A stretch of DNA of 64,000 nucleotides from Oxalobacter sp. Lineage in GTDB: Bacteria; Pseudomonadota; Gammaproteobacteria; Burkholderiales; Burkholderiaceae_D. The DNA is taken from NCBI GenBank assembly GCA_016291665.1, contig JAEEYE010000005.1, positions 49,479-113,478 on the forward strand, read 5' to 3'. The notes beneath the pieces were generated by a model. It ran no database searches, was not told the origin of the DNA, and saw only the letters and a list, made by a program, of their open reading frames with translations. Position numbers and translations under genes: made by a program. Positions 11,286-22,222 of the stretch are shown here, in pieces (position 1 is the stretch's first letter; each line of letters starts with the position of its first letter).

Positions 11286-12668
11286 ATGAGCGAGCTTCAG
11301 ATATATAACAGCCTCACAAGGACTAAGCAGGTCTTTAAGCCGATTGTACCCGGGAAAGTCGGAATGTACGTTTGTGGGATGACAATCTATGATTACTGCC
11401 ATATGGGGCATGCTCGCATGATGATGTCGTTTGACGTTGTCTACCGTTGGCTCAAGGCGTTGGGTTATGATGTCACTTATGTCCGTAATATTACCGATAT
11501 TGACGACAAAATCATCCGGCGTGCTGGTGAAAACGGCGAAACCATGTTGAATCTGACGACGCGTTTTACGCGGTACATGCACGAAGATACAGAAGCTTTG
11601 GGGATTTTGCCGCCAGACTATGAACCTAAAGCTACGGAATATATTGATGAAATGCTTGCCATCATTGATAAGCTGGAGAAAAACGGCTTGGCCTATCAAT
11701 CGGAAGATGGTGATGTGAACTATTCTGTCAGGGATTTCAAGGGCTACGGCAAGCTTTCCGGTAAGTCGTTGGATGACTTACGCGCTGGCGAGCGTGTGGA
11801 TATCAATACTGGTAAGCGTGATCCCTTGGACTTTGTCCTCTGGAAGTCTGCCAAGGATTCAGAACCTGATGAAGCAAAGTGGGACTCCAAATGGGGGAAA
11901 GGTCGCCCGGGTTGGCACATTGAGTGCTCGGCTATGTCCAGTAAACTCTTGGGGGAACATTTCGATATCCATGGTGGTGGATTTGACTTACAGTTTCCGC
12001 ATCATGAAAACGAAATTGCCCAGTCTGAGGGGGCATCAGGCAAGACTTTTGTGAACTATTGGATGCACAATGGTTTTGTCCGTGTCGACAATGTGAAGAT
12101 GTCGAAGTCGTTGGGCAACTTTTTCACTATCCGTGATGTGCTGAAAGATTATGATGCAGAAGTGTTGCGCTTTTTTATCATCCGTACTCATTACCGTAGT
12201 CCACTTAATTATTCGGATGCGCACTTAAATGATGCGAAAGGAGCATTGACACGTTTGTATACGGCTTTAAACGGCGTGGATGCGAAAGTTGCTGATATTG
12301 ATTGGTCAAACCCCTATGCCGCGCGCTTTAAGGATGCAATGAATGATGACTTCAATACAGCAGAAGCCGTAGCTGTCCTCTTTGAGTTGGCGGGCGAAGT
12401 CAATCGGACGCATTCTGTTGAAACGGCATCCCTCTTAAAATCCCTAGGAGGTGTCTTAGGGCTTTTAGATCGTAATCCTGCTGAGTTCCTGCAGGCAGGT
12501 ACGGGCGATATTGATACCGGATGGATTGAAGAACAGATTAAAGCACGCCTTGCTGCGAAGAAGGGTAAGGATTATGCTGAAGCAGATCGCATTCGCCAGA
12601 CGCTCAAAGAAAAAGGCATTGAATTAGAGGATAAACCAGGTGGCATCACTGAATGGCGCCGGGCTTGA
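11286..12668 (+). CDS. cysS: Cysteinyl-tRNA synthetase
   Basis: [23 protein letters not shown] (HIGH region) and [11 protein letters not shown] (KMSKS). Confidence 0.97.
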   Translation: MSELQIYNSLTRTKQVFKPIVPGKVGMYVCGMTIYDYCHMGHARMMMSFDVVYRWLKALGYDVTYVRNITDIDDKIIRRAGENGETMLNLTTRFTRYMHEDTEALGILPPDYEPKATEYIDEMLAIIDKLEKNGLAYQSEDGDVNYSVRDFKGYGKLSGKSLDDLRAGERVDINTGKRDPLDFVLWKSAKDSEPDEAKWDSKWGKGRPGWHIECSAMSSKLLGEHFDIHGGGFDLQFPHHENEIAQSEGASGKTFVNYWMHNGFVRVDNVKMSKSLGNFFTIRDVLKDYDAEVLRFFIIRTHYRSPLNYSDAHLNDAKGALTRLYTALNGVDAKVADIDWSNPYAARFKDAMNDDFNTAEAVAVLFELAGEVNRTHSVETASLLKSLGGVLGLLDRNPAEFLQAGTGDIDTGWIEEQIKARLAAKKGKDYAEADRIRQTLKEKGIELEDKPGGITEWRRA

Positions 12669-12738
12669 TTGGTTGGTCGTTTGCAGTTTGTACAAGATAA
12701 TTTGAGGTTGCCCGGTTAGGGGGCCAAAAGGAGATAGT

Positions 12739-13713
12739 GTGGCTAAAACGATGTTTCTCAGTTTCGAGCAGCCGATTGCTGAACTGAATGCGAAAATCGA
12801 GGAACTGCGTCTGGTTCAGGGCGATTCTTCCGTTGATATTTCAGAGGAAATCCGTCAGCTGGAGGAAAAACACCGCCAGTTGATTGAAGATACCTATGCT
12901 GGGTTGACTCCTTGGCAGGTTTCCCAGATTGCCCGTCATCCTAATAGACCCTATACACTTGACTATATCCAAGAGATTTTTACGGATTTCCGTGAGTTGC
13001 ATGGTGACCGCGCGTTTGCAGACGATCCTGCCATTGTCGGCGGTTTGGCACGTCTGGATGGTATGCCCTGTGTGGTAATTGGTCACCAAAAGGGGCGTGA
13101 CATCAAGGAACGGAGTTTCCGTAATTTCGGGATGCCGCGGCCTGAAGGCTACCGCAAAGCATTGCGATTGATGCACACAGCAGAAAAGTTTGGATTGCCA
13201 GTCTTTACCTTTGTTGATACGCCTGGGGCATTCCCAGGGATTGATGCTGAAGAACGTGGACAGTCTGAAGCCATTGGTCGAAACCTCTATGAAATGGCAG
13301 AAATTAAAGTACCGCTAGTTGCTACTGTGATTGGTGAAGGTGGTTCCGGTGGTGCTTTGGCCATTGCGGTTGCAGACGTTGTGCAGATGCTTGAAAATTC
13401 CATTTATTCCGTGATTTCCCCAGAGGGGTGTGCGTCCATTCTCTGGAAGACGGCAGAACGCGCGAATGAAGCGGCGGAGGCCTTGGGGTTGACAGCGAAG
13501 CGGCTGAAAGAGATTGGATTGATTGACCGTATCATCCAAGAACCTGTTGGTGGGGCACATCGCAATATGACGGAGACAGCAGCACGTATCAAGGTGTCTT
13601 TAATTGAGGCTTATGAAAGGCTAAGGGATGTCCCTGCTGATGCTTTGCTTGCTGCCCGTCAGGAAAAGTGGCTGAATTTCGGTAAATTCAGCGATACAGT
13701 ATCCGTTGCCTAG
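12739..13713 (+). CDS. accA: Acetyl-CoA carboxylase carboxyltransferase subunit alpha
   Basis: [64 protein letters not shown]. Confidence 0.97.
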   Translation: MAKTMFLSFEQPIAELNAKIEELRLVQGDSSVDISEEIRQLEEKHRQLIEDTYAGLTPWQVSQIARHPNRPYTLDYIQEIFTDFRELHGDRAFADDPAIVGGLARLDGMPCVVIGHQKGRDIKERSFRNFGMPRPEGYRKALRLMHTAEKFGLPVFTFVDTPGAFPGIDAEERGQSEAIGRNLYEMAEIKVPLVATVIGEGGSGGALAIAVADVVQMLENSIYSVISPEGCASILWKTAERANEAAEALGLTAKRLKEIGLIDRIIQEPVGGAHRNMTETAARIKVSLIEAYERLRDVPADALLAARQEKWLNFGKFSDTVSVA

Positions 13714-13722
13714 GAATTGGTC

Positions 13723-15081
13723 TTGCCTTCAGTCTGGGAATCCTTCCAATCTTCACTTGAGGCAATCCTTTCGCGCTTTCCGGCAAAGGTTCCCTTTGCT
13801 GTTGCTTATAGTGGTGGCGCCGATTCAACGGCGCTGCTTATCCTTGCACATCGCTATGCGAAGCAAGAGAATCGTTGCCTTTATGCTTTTCATATCCATC
13901 ATGGTATTAGCCCAGATGCGGATCAGTGGATGTCACATTGCCATAGTACTTGTGACGCGTTAGGCGTTGCGTTTGGTGCGCAGAAAGTGCATGTAAATGG
14001 TACGTCTGGCGGCATTGAAGCCGATGCCAGAACCAAGCGCTATCGAGCTTTGGGAGGGTTGGCTAGGGCGCATGGCGTTTCCTTAATCCTCACAGCTCAT
14101 CATTTGGATGATCAATGCGAGACTATCCTGTTGCAACTTTTTCGGGGAACCTTTCTTGCTGGTTTGACCGGGATGGATTCTTGTGTGGTGTTGCCTTATC
14201 AGGCAGGCAAAACAGATATTTATTTGGGGCGGCCTCTGCTATCGGTTACGAAGCGTGACCTTGAAGATTTCCTGTCTGCGTCTGGGATTCCTTTTGTTGA
14301 AGATGCATCGAACCGCGATACGTCATACCGACGGAATGCCTTGCGTCACTGCGTTATGCCGTTAATCGGCGCATCGTTTCCTGGGTTTGAAAAGCATCTG
14401 GCTGGGACAGGGCGCACGGTAGCTTCTGCACTTAAACTCTTAGATATGTTGGCTGCTGAAGACCTAGCGGGCTGCGTTGATGAGAACAAGGCTTTGGATA
14501 TGGTTGTGGTGAGATGTTTGAGTGATGAGCGTATTGAAAACCTGCTTAGATATTGGTTGAAGGTCAATCAAATCCGTATACGGTCGTCTGCCTGGTTTTT
14601 TGAACTTAAGAGACAGTTGATGTCAGTTAACCACGATGTTAAGACGGTGTTGGCAATGGATGGGAAAGTCATCCGGAAATATCGGGACAAGGTGAAGATG
14701 GAAAGACAAGAAAAACGTGAACCACCGCAGCAAGCGTTGGACTTTAACTGGAATGGTGAACCATCCATTGAGTTTCGTACATGGTACGGCATCCTGACAT
14801 TTGAATTGGGCGAGACTGGATTTGATGTGGACTGGTTTAGAGGGCGGATTTTCAGTCTGCGTCCATACCAAGGTAGTGCACGGCTGGTCTTGCAAGGACG
14901 GCCATCAAAGGATCTTAAAAGCTTGTATCAAGAAGCTGGTATTTCAGGCGAAGATCGGCGTTTCTTGCCGTCCATCTGGTGGGAAGATGAGCCCATTTTT
15001 GCTGCAGGTATTGGCCAGTCCGCTAAATGGGCAGGAAAATCGGGCAAATGCGTCCAATTGGTCTGGAAGAGGCTTCCATGA
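13723..15081 (+). CDS. tilS: tRNA(Ile)-lysidine synthetase (non-ATG start; exact start uncertain)
   Basis: PP-loop VAYSGGADSTALLIL, ILTAHHLDDQCETILLQLFRG, RNALRHCVMPLI. Confidence 0.93.
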   Translation: MPSVWESFQSSLEAILSRFPAKVPFAVAYSGGADSTALLILAHRYAKQENRCLYAFHIHHGISPDADQWMSHCHSTCDALGVAFGAQKVHVNGTSGGIEADARTKRYRALGGLARAHGVSLILTAHHLDDQCETILLQLFRGTFLAGLTGMDSCVVLPYQAGKTDIYLGRPLLSVTKRDLEDFLSASGIPFVEDASNRDTSYRRNALRHCVMPLIGASFPGFEKHLAGTGRTVASALKLLDMLAAEDLAGCVDENKALDMVVVRCLSDERIENLLRYWLKVNQIRIRSSAWFFELKRQLMSVNHDVKTVLAMDGKVIRKYRDKVKMERQEKREPPQQALDFNWNGEPSIEFRTWYGILTFELGETGFDVDWFRGRIFSLRPYQGSARLVLQGRPSKDLKSLYQEAGISGEDRRFLPSIWWEDEPIFAAGIGQSAKWAGKSGKCVQLVWKRLP

Positions 15082-15181
15082 TACCTATTCATGGCGGAAA
15101 AAAAGGATTTTTCCAGTGCAAAGGCAGTCATTTTAAGGTACAGTTGATATTTGAATTTTTACTTCCAGGTACTGAGATCTT

Positions 15182-16432
15182 ATGGCTTTAGTTGTTCATA
15201 AATATGGTGGTACATCGATGGGGTCGGTTGATCGCATCAAGAATGTGGCACGCCGCGTTGCGAAGTGGCATGACGCGGGTTATCAGGTCGTTGTTGTCCC
15301 TTCCGCAATGGCTGGTGAAACGAACCGATTGATTGGGCTTGCACGGGAGATTATGCCGGAACCCGACCAGCGCGAGTTGGATATGATTGCGTCAACAGGC
15401 GAACAGGTTTCCATTGGTTTGCTGTCGATGGCACTTAAACAGCTTGGGAAAGATGCGGTTTCCTTTACTGGGTGGCAAGTGCCGGTTGTTACCGACACAG
15501 CGCATACAAAGGCGCGTATCCAGTCTATTGACGACCGAAAGATCCGAGAAAACTTGGATAAGGGGAGTATTGTCATTGTCGCGGGTTTTCAGGGGGTCAA
15601 CGAATTCAATGAAATCACGACATTAGGGCGTGGTGGGTCTGATACCTCTGCGGTCGCGATTGCGGCAGCGCTTAAAGCAGATGAATGCTTGATTTATACC
15701 GATGTGGATGGGGTTTATACCACGGATCCACGAGTTGTTTCGGAAGCAAGGCGGTTGAAGAAAATCACCTTCGAAGAAATGCTTGAAATGGCATCTTTGG
15801 GTTCTAAAGTGCTCCAGACGCGTTCTGTTGAGCTCGCTGGTAGTTACCATGTCCCAACCCGCGTGCTTTCATCCTTAACCGATCCGGAAATGCCTCTGGA
15901 GGAAGAAGCAAAGTCTGGTACATTGATCACTTTTGAAGAAGAACACACTGATATGGAATCAACCGTAATCTCTGGCATCGCCTTTAGCCGCGATGAAGCC
16001 AAAATCACCGTTTTAGGCGTTCCTGATAGGCCAGGAATCGCATCCCAGATTTTGGGTGCGATTGCCAATGCCAATATTGAGGTGGACATGATTATCCAGA
16101 ATCAGTCCGTTGGCGGAAAGACAGACTTTACCTTTACGGTGCCACGCCCTGATTACAATAGGGCTATGGATATCCTGAACAACCAGGTAAAAGCGGAAAT
16201 CGGTGCATCGGATATCATTGGCGATGCGAAGGTGTCCAAGGTTTCTGCTATTGGTATTGGTATGCGTAGCCACGTGGGTGTTGCGTCCAAGATGTTTAGT
16301 ACGCTGTTTTCTGAAGGCATCAACATCCTGATGATTTCGACGTCAGAAATCAAGATTTCTGTCATTATTGACGAAAAATATATGGAATTGGCAGTCAGAG
16401 CCTTGCACAAGGCATTTGGCTTGGAACAATAA
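15182..16432 (+). CDS. lysC: Aspartate kinase
   Basis: VHKYGGTSMGSVDRI, FTGWQVPVVTD, GRGGSDTSAVAIAAAL, tandem C-terminal ACT domains. Confidence 0.96.
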   Translation: MALVVHKYGGTSMGSVDRIKNVARRVAKWHDAGYQVVVVPSAMAGETNRLIGLAREIMPEPDQRELDMIASTGEQVSIGLLSMALKQLGKDAVSFTGWQVPVVTDTAHTKARIQSIDDRKIRENLDKGSIVIVAGFQGVNEFNEITTLGRGGSDTSAVAIAAALKADECLIYTDVDGVYTTDPRVVSEARRLKKITFEEMLEMASLGSKVLQTRSVELAGSYHVPTRVLSSLTDPEMPLEEEAKSGTLITFEEEHTDMESTVISGIAFSRDEAKITVLGVPDRPGIASQILGAIANANIEVDMIIQNQSVGGKTDFTFTVPRPDYNRAMDILNNQVKAEIGASDIIGDAKVSKVSAIGIGMRSHVGVASKMFSTLFSEGINILMISTSEIKISVIIDEKYMELAVRALHKAFGLEQ

Positions 16433-16497
16433 AAATGGCTTAGGGGAATATACTTTGAAGTGACGTTCCCTCTTCCTAATCCCGATTGGAGGTCGCT

Positions 16498-17334
16498 ATG
16501 TCTTATAAAACCATCCTAGTTCATTTAGACAGAAAAGATATCATGAAGAATCGGGTGCGCATCGCTGCATCGCTGGCAAAGTCTGAGGCTGCGCATCTGC
16601 TGGGGGTTTCGACGATTGGTATTGCCTCAACCCAGAGTTCTTACTTTTATTCACCACAGGATCTAGCATTTGCAGAACATATGAAGTACCTGCGTTATAA
16701 AGCAGGCCAGTTTGTCGAAGAATTCAAAGAAGAAGTCAAGGGTATTGGTATCGAAGACATGGAAGGCCGCATTGTCGATGGAGATTCCAGTGCTGGTGTG
16801 TGCCAGTTGGGACGAGTGAGTGACCTGATTGTGATTGGCCGAACTAATTTGGATGATACAGGTGCATCGGTTACCCCTGATTTTCCAGAATTTGTGATGA
16901 TGAACTCTGGCCGCCCAATTCTGATTATTCCACCAGAATATCAGGGCGAAAGCGTTGGTAAGAAAGCCATGATTTGCTGGAATGGCAGCCGTGAATCCAT
17001 CCGTGCTGTTGCAGATGCATTGCCGTTGCTCAAGAAAGCGGATTTGGTTCAGATCGTGATGTTCAATGTTGAAAGTGAATCTGATATGGATTCCGATGCG
17101 GGAGGAGCTGATATTGAGGCTTACCTTAAGCGCCATGGTGTCAACGTTGAAGTCATGCCACCGCAAAAGAGCCGTGATATTGGTAAGTCCCTGTTGGATC
17201 TCGCTGCTGAACAGGGTACTGACTTGTTGGTGATGGGGGGGTATGGCCATACCCGTTTCCGCGAGTTCTTGTTGGGAGGGGTGACCCGTACCATCCTGGA
17301 ATCGACTGCCGTGCCTGTTCTGATGTCGCATTGA
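16498..17334 (+). CDS. Universal stress protein (UspA family, tandem-domain length)
   Basis: MSYKTILVHLD and C-terminal LLVMGGYGHTRFREFLLGGVTRTILESTAVPVLMSH; SD GGAGG before ATG 16498. Confidence 0.88.
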   Translation: MSYKTILVHLDRKDIMKNRVRIAASLAKSEAAHLLGVSTIGIASTQSSYFYSPQDLAFAEHMKYLRYKAGQFVEEFKEEVKGIGIEDMEGRIVDGDSSAGVCQLGRVSDLIVIGRTNLDDTGASVTPDFPEFVMMNSGRPILIIPPEYQGESVGKKAMICWNGSRESIRAVADALPLLKKADLVQIVMFNVESESDMDSDAGGADIEAYLKRHGVNVEVMPPQKSRDIGKSLLDLAAEQGTDLLVMGGYGHTRFREFLLGGVTRTILESTAVPVLMSH

Positions 17335-17360
17335 TTGCGGCTGATTGGCTGGTGAAAGAG

Positions 17361-17400
17361 ACCCTGTCAGACGAGAAGAGACTAGCTGATGGGGTTTTTC
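17361..17400 (+). terminator. Probable intrinsic terminator after the Usp gene
   Basis: ACCCTGTCAG...CTGATGGGGTTTTTC stem-loop and T-run, 27 nt after the stop codon. Confidence 0.55.
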
Positions 17401-17533
17401 CATGTAAAATTATATATAGTAAGGTAGTCTGTCCACTTGGGATGGATGCCATCTGTGCCTTGACAAAAGGTGCAGCCCTTTTCCCCCTAGGTACTTGGCC
17501 ATTGGGCAGTGCCACTTGAGTCTAGAGGTTTTG

Positions 17534-18802
17534 ATGAAATGTGTAGATGATTTCCGGCTGGTTTTAGGCGGTAAAGAATATGTCCCGATTGTTATCGGTG
17601 GCATGGGTGTTGATATTTCGACCGCAAAACTGGCATTGGAGGCTGCCCGTCTGGGTGGCATCGGGCATATTTCAGATGCCATGTACATGGATGTTTCAGA
17701 TCGGTATTTCAATACAGACTATACTGAAACAAAAGCCACTCAGTACAAGAAGTATATTCCTTTGCATGACAAGACAGATGTGCTTTTTGACCTAGCGATG
17801 GTTGCTGAAGCAACGAAGCGTCAGGTCGCTGATGTCATGGAAAGAAAGCGTGGTGATGGGCTGATTTTCATCAATTGCATGGAAAAGCTCACGATGAATG
17901 CTGCGCGAGACACGCTCCGCACGCGTTTAACGTCTGCTATGGATGCTGGCATTGATGGTATTACTTTAGCTGCTGGCTTGCATCAAAATACTTTAAGGCT
18001 TATCGAAGACCACTCTCGTTTCCGTGATGTTAAGATTGGCATCATTGTGTCTTCACATCGTGCATTGCAGATTTTTCTACGTCGCAATGCTAAACTCAAG
18101 CGATTACCTGACTACGTCGTTGTTGAAGGCCCTTTGGCAGGTGGGCACTTGGGCTTTGGATTGGATTGGGCGAATTACGATTTAAGGACGATTGTTAGAG
18201 AAGTCAATGCTTACCAAGAAAAGGAAGGCCTTTCGATACCAGTGATTGCTGGTGGTGGTATTTTTACAGGGGCTGACGCTGTTTCTTTCTTAGAAGATGG
18301 TGCAAGTGCTGTGCAGGTTGCTACGCGCTTTGCAGTGACCAGAGAATCCGGTTTGCCGGATCATGTCAAGCAGGAATACTTCAAGGCATCTGAAGACGAT
18401 ATAGAAGTCAATATGGCTTCGCCGACTGGCTATCCGATGCGTATGTTAAAGAACTCGCCAGCGCTCTCAGTCGGTTTGCGGCCGAATTGTGAAGCGTTTG
18501 GTTACATGCTTGATAAAGGGACATGTCCTTACTTGGAAGAGTATTACAAAGCTGTCGATGCAGGCGCAGATACGAGCTTTATGGTTAAGACACAAAAAAC
18601 CTGTCTGTGTACGCATATGCGTAACCACTATGTTTGGACGTGTGGCCATTATGCTTATCGTTTGAAAGATACGACGCATAAGCTTGCTGATGGTTCCTAC
18701 CTGTTACCATCTGCAGAACATGTCTTTAAGGATTACCAGTTCAGCAAGGATGGCAAAATTGCTTTGCCAGAATTGCCTGTTCCTCCCTATATCGTTAAGT
18801 AG
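17534..18802 (+). CDS. Nitronate monooxygenase / NAD(P)H-dependent flavin oxidoreductase
   Basis: PIVIGGMGVDISTAKLALEAARLGGIG, VVEGPLAGGHLGFG, IPVIAGGGIFTGADAVSFLEDGASAVQVATRF (2-nitropropane dioxygenase family). Confidence 0.85.
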   Translation: MKCVDDFRLVLGGKEYVPIVIGGMGVDISTAKLALEAARLGGIGHISDAMYMDVSDRYFNTDYTETKATQYKKYIPLHDKTDVLFDLAMVAEATKRQVADVMERKRGDGLIFINCMEKLTMNAARDTLRTRLTSAMDAGIDGITLAAGLHQNTLRLIEDHSRFRDVKIGIIVSSHRALQIFLRRNAKLKRLPDYVVVEGPLAGGHLGFGLDWANYDLRTIVREVNAYQEKEGLSIPVIAGGGIFTGADAVSFLEDGASAVQVATRFAVTRESGLPDHVKQEYFKASEDDIEVNMASPTGYPMRMLKNSPALSVGLRPNCEAFGYMLDKGTCPYLEEYYKAVDAGADTSFMVKTQKTCLCTHMRNHYVWTCGHYAYRLKDTTHKLADGSYLLPSAEHVFKDYQFSKDGKIALPELPVPPYIVK

Positions 18803-18829
18803 ACTCTGTCCCGAGTTGGCTTTACCTAC

Positions 18830-18863
18830 ACCAAAACAAAGAGCCGTTCACTGAACGGCTCTT
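18830..18863 (-). terminator. Intrinsic terminator of rho
   Basis: Perfect inverted repeat AAGAGCCGTTCACTGAACGGCTCTT; minus strand continues TGTTTTGGTG (T-rich). Confidence 0.75.
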
Positions 18864-18885
18864 ATCACAAGTGTTTCAATTGTCC

Positions 18886-20148
18886 TTAGGCGCCACGGCG
18901 CATCAGGTCAAAGAAGTCTGCATTCGTTTTTGTAGCGCGTAGCTTGTCCAGCAGGAATTCCATTGCTTCAATCTCATCCATGCCATAAAGGAGTTTGCGC
19001 AGGATCCAGATTTTCTGCAGGAGAGCCGGTTCAATCAAGAGTTCTTCGCGGCGTGTACCTGATTTGTTCAGATTGATGGCTGGGTAGACGCGTTTTTCGG
19101 CAAGACGGCGTTCTAGGTGAACCTCCATGTTGCCTGTACCCTTGAATTCTTCATAGATGACGTCGTCCATGCGGCTGCCGGTTTCAATCAATGCCGTAGC
19201 GATAATCGTCAGGGAACCGCCTTCTTCCACATTACGTGCAGCACCGAAGAAGCGTTTAGGGCGCTGTAATGCGTTGGAATCAACACCACCGGTTAACACT
19301 TTGCCAGAAGCTGGGATAACGGTGTTGTAAGCGCGGGCAAGGCGGGTAATGGAGTCCAGCAGGATAACGACATCCTTTTTCATTTCTACGAGGCGCTTTG
19401 CTTTTTCCAATACCATTTCAGCAACCTGGACATGGCGGGTTGCAGGTTCATCGAAGGTGGATGCAATGACCTCACCATTGACGGAGCGTTGCATTTCCGT
19501 CACTTCTTCTGGACGTTCGTCAATTAAGAGGACAAAGAGGGTAACGTCTGGATGGTTGGCCGTAATGGCATGTGCCATGTGCTGCAACATCACGGTTTTA
19601 CCGGATTTAGGTGATGCGACTAAGAGACCACGTTGTCCCTTACCAATAGGCGCAATCATATCAATGATGCGGCCGGTGATGTTTTCCTGTGCGCTGATGT
19701 TACGTTCAAGTTTCAGTGGCTTATCAGGATGCAATGGTGTGAGGTTTTCGAAAAGCATCCTGTGTTTGGATGCTTCAGGTGGGGCTCCATTGACCTTGTC
19801 GACTTTTACCAATGCAAAATAGCGCTCATTATCCTTTGGGGTTCTTACTTCGCCTTCAATGGAGTCACCAGTATGGAGGTTGAATCGTCTGATTTGGGAA
19901 GGAGAAATATAGATATCATCTGTCGATGCCATATAGCTAGCATCGGGCGAGCGCAAGAAACCAAAGCCATCTGGCAGGATTTCTAATACGCCATCACCAT
20001 AGACTTGCTCGCCGGATTTAGCACGTTTCTTCAGGATGGCGAACATCAGCTCCTGTTTACGCATACGTGGAGCATTGTCAATCTCAAGTTCTAATGCGAG
20101 ATCCAACAAAGCGGATACACGCAGGGATTTTAACTCTGATAAATGCAT
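18886..20148 (-). CDS. rho: Transcription termination factor Rho
   Basis: [101 protein letters not shown]. Confidence 0.98.
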   Translation of the reverse strand: MHLSELKSLRVSALLDLALELEIDNAPRMRKQELMFAILKKRAKSGEQVYGDGVLEILPDGFGFLRSPDASYMASTDDIYISPSQIRRFNLHTGDSIEGEVRTPKDNERYFALVKVDKVNGAPPEASKHRMLFENLTPLHPDKPLKLERNISAQENITGRIIDMIAPIGKGQRGLLVASPKSGKTVMLQHMAHAITANHPDVTLFVLLIDERPEEVTEMQRSVNGEVIASTFDEPATRHVQVAEMVLEKAKRLVEMKKDVVILLDSITRLARAYNTVIPASGKVLTGGVDSNALQRPKRFFGAARNVEEGGSLTIIATALIETGSRMDDVIYEEFKGTGNMEVHLERRLAEKRVYPAINLNKSGTRREELLIEPALLQKIWILRKLLYGMDEIEAMEFLLDKLRATKTNADFFDLMRRGA

Positions 20149-20240
20149 GATAAAAAAGGGAGGTTACAGAAGACCGGAATGTATTCCTGACAAGGAATAC
20201 ATAATGATGGCGGTTGGGAAACCGCCATCAGATGGGATGG

Positions 20241-20567
20241 TTAGACATTTGCATCAATAAAGGCCTTAAGTTGTGTGCGGCTCATTGCCCCGACTTTTTG
20301 GGCAACGAGTTCACCGTTTTTAAACAACATTAAGGCAGGAATACCGCGGATACCGAATTTCTGAGGGGTCAGCGGATTTTCATCGACGTTCATTTTAGCG
20401 ACTACCAGTTTGTCCACATATTCTGTTGCAACTGCGTCAACAAGAGGGGACAACATCTTGCATGGGCCGCACCAGACAGCCCAGAAGTCAACCAAAACAG
20501 GTTTTTCAGATTTAAGGACGTCAGCTTCAAAGGAAGCGTCGGTTATGACTTTGGTATCGTTGCTCAT
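20241..20567 (-). CDS. trxA: Thioredoxin 1
   Basis: [38 protein letters not shown]. Confidence 0.97.
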   Translation of the reverse strand: MSNDTKVITDASFEADVLKSEKPVLVDFWAVWCGPCKMLSPLVDAVATEYVDKLVVAKMNVDENPLTPQKFGIRGIPALMLFKNGELVAQKVGAMSRTQLKAFIDANV

Positions 20568-20809
20568 AATTTACTGTCAGGAAAAGTTAAATATGAAAAA
20601 TGCCATATTGGCGGATGCCAAGTGCATCCAGGAAATGGCTACAGGATTCTTGCTCACAAGAACTGGAAACTGCATTTCGCGTATGGTGGGCAAGACATAG
20701 AATTCAAGTATGAATTCTAATCAAATTTTGCCTTTCTTGCGAGTGTTTCCTATCTATTACAGGCTATTTTTTTTATGTAGTTTGATTAGAAGGAGACATC
20801 AGTTGTTCT

Positions 20810-22222
20810 TTAGGGGTTCAACTTAACAGAATCAGGCATATGATACCCCCCGCCTAAAGCACGATAGAGTTCAACAGCATTGTTCATACGCATGAGCCTT
20901 GCATCGACCAGCAACTGCTCTGCTGCAAATTTCTGTCGCTGTGCATCCAAAACTTCAAGCGAACCGGCAATCCCGTTTAAGAACCTGGCTTTTGCTAAGC
21001 GGTGACGGTCTGTTTCGGAATCTAGCATGCCCTGTTGGGCTTTGACCAGCTCATCGAGCCATTTCCGTGCCGTTAAGGCATCAGCCACTTCCCTAAATGC
21101 GACTTGGATGGTCTTTTCATATTCGGCCACTGCGATGTTTTTCCGTGCTTCGGCGACATCCAGGTTTGCAATAGTCCTGCCGGTATCAAAGATTGGGACG
21201 CTCATCTGCGGAGTAAAAACCCAGGCACCTGAATGCGGATCAAAGAGGTTGGAAAAGCTGGTGCTCATTGTTCCTGCAAAGCCGGTCAAAGTGAATCTCG
21301 GGAAAAATGCGGCACGTGCTGCCCCGATGTTGGCATTAGCTGCTTTTAAAAGCTGTTCATGCTGGCGGATGTCAGGCCGCTTTTCCAAGAGTTCAGATGG
21401 CAACCCTTCAGGGATGTCCATCATTAGGTCGTCTTCAGAGAGTTTATGTGCTTCAGGCAGTCCAATAGGCATCTTGCCACCGACGAGGACAACGAGGGCG
21501 TTGAGGGTTTTTTCGTGTTCACGCTGGAGGTTGGCTAATGTCACTTGTGCGGCATGAACCAAGCTTTCACATTCCCTAAGTATGATGGCCGAAGAAATGC
21601 CTGCTTCATAGCGCTTTTTAGTCAGCGCCAATGTTTTCAGGTACGATTCGTAGGACTGACTGGCCAGTTTAATCTGCTCAGCTTGTGCGCGTTCTGTGAA
21701 GTAAGTTTTTGCGACTTCCGAGACGAGACTGATATAGGCAGAACGCTGGGCTTCTTCGGTTGCGAGGTATTTGGCAAGTGCTGCATCCGTTAGGCTTTTG
21801 ACGCGTCCAAAAAAGTCCAACTCAAATGCAGGCATACCAACACCGACTTGGTGGGTACCGCCTGTAACCATGCCTGATCCCGCGTTGGAGAGTGTGCGCG
21901 TCCGCGTTGAAGTACCTTCGACTTCAATGGTTGGGAGTCTGTCTGCCCATTGGATGTCGTACATCGCGCGGGCTTCTTCAATTCGGAGGGCTGCGATACG
22001 TAGGTCTCGGTTGTTTTCAATAGCAGCAGCAATCAATGCCTTTAGGCGTTGGTCGCGGAAGAATTCTTGCCAGCCAATTCGGTTGGCCGCAGAAGGTGTT
22101 TCACTGTTTCCTGTTGGATACTGGCTTTCAACTGGTGCATCAGGCCTTTCATAGGTTGGTGCCATGCTGCAGCCTGCCAGAATGCCCGCTGCCAACAGTG
22201 CCAATGGGATTCTTTTAAGCAT
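20810..22222 (-). CDS. RND efflux outer membrane lipoprotein (NodT/OprM family)
   Basis: Lipobox LAAGILAGCSMAP, NRDLRIAALRIEEARAMYDIQWADRLPTIEVEG, GAARAAFFPRFTLTG. Confidence 0.92.
   Translation of the reverse strand: MLKRIPLALLAAGILAGCSMAPTYERPDAPVESQYPTGNSETPSAANRIGWQEFFRDQRLKALIAAAIENNRDLRIAALRIEEARAMYDIQWADRLPTIEVEGTSTRTRTLSNAGSGMVTGGTHQVGVGMPAFELDFFGRVKSLTDAALAKYLATEEAQRSAYISLVSEVAKTYFTERAQAEQIKLASQSYESYLKTLALTKKRYEAGISSAIILRECESLVHAAQVTLANLQREHEKTLNALVVLVGGKMPIGLPEAHKLSEDDLMMDIPEGLPSELLEKRPDIRQHEQLLKAANANIGAARAAFFPRFTLTGFAGTMSTSFSNLFDPHSGAWVFTPQMSVPIFDTGRTIANLDVAEARKNIAVAEYEKTIQVAFREVADALTARKWLDELVKAQQGMLDSETDRHRLAKARFLNGIAGSLEVLDAQRQKFAAEQLLVDARLMRMNNAVELYRALGGGYHMPDSVKLNP

Noticed and set aside
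17235-17241. Seven-G tract in the Usp gene considered as a phase-variable repeat
   Set aside because: Short, falls in the conserved GGYGH motif, gene is not a surface or restriction gene; likely incidental.
16663-17403. 246-aa minus-strand ORF opposite the universal stress protein gene
   Set aside because: Shadow ORF from codon usage; opposite strand has convincing Usp motifs and an SD.
22215-22222. 8-nt overlap of the RND permease stop with the outer-membrane lipoprotein start
   Set aside because: Ordinary translational coupling in an operon.
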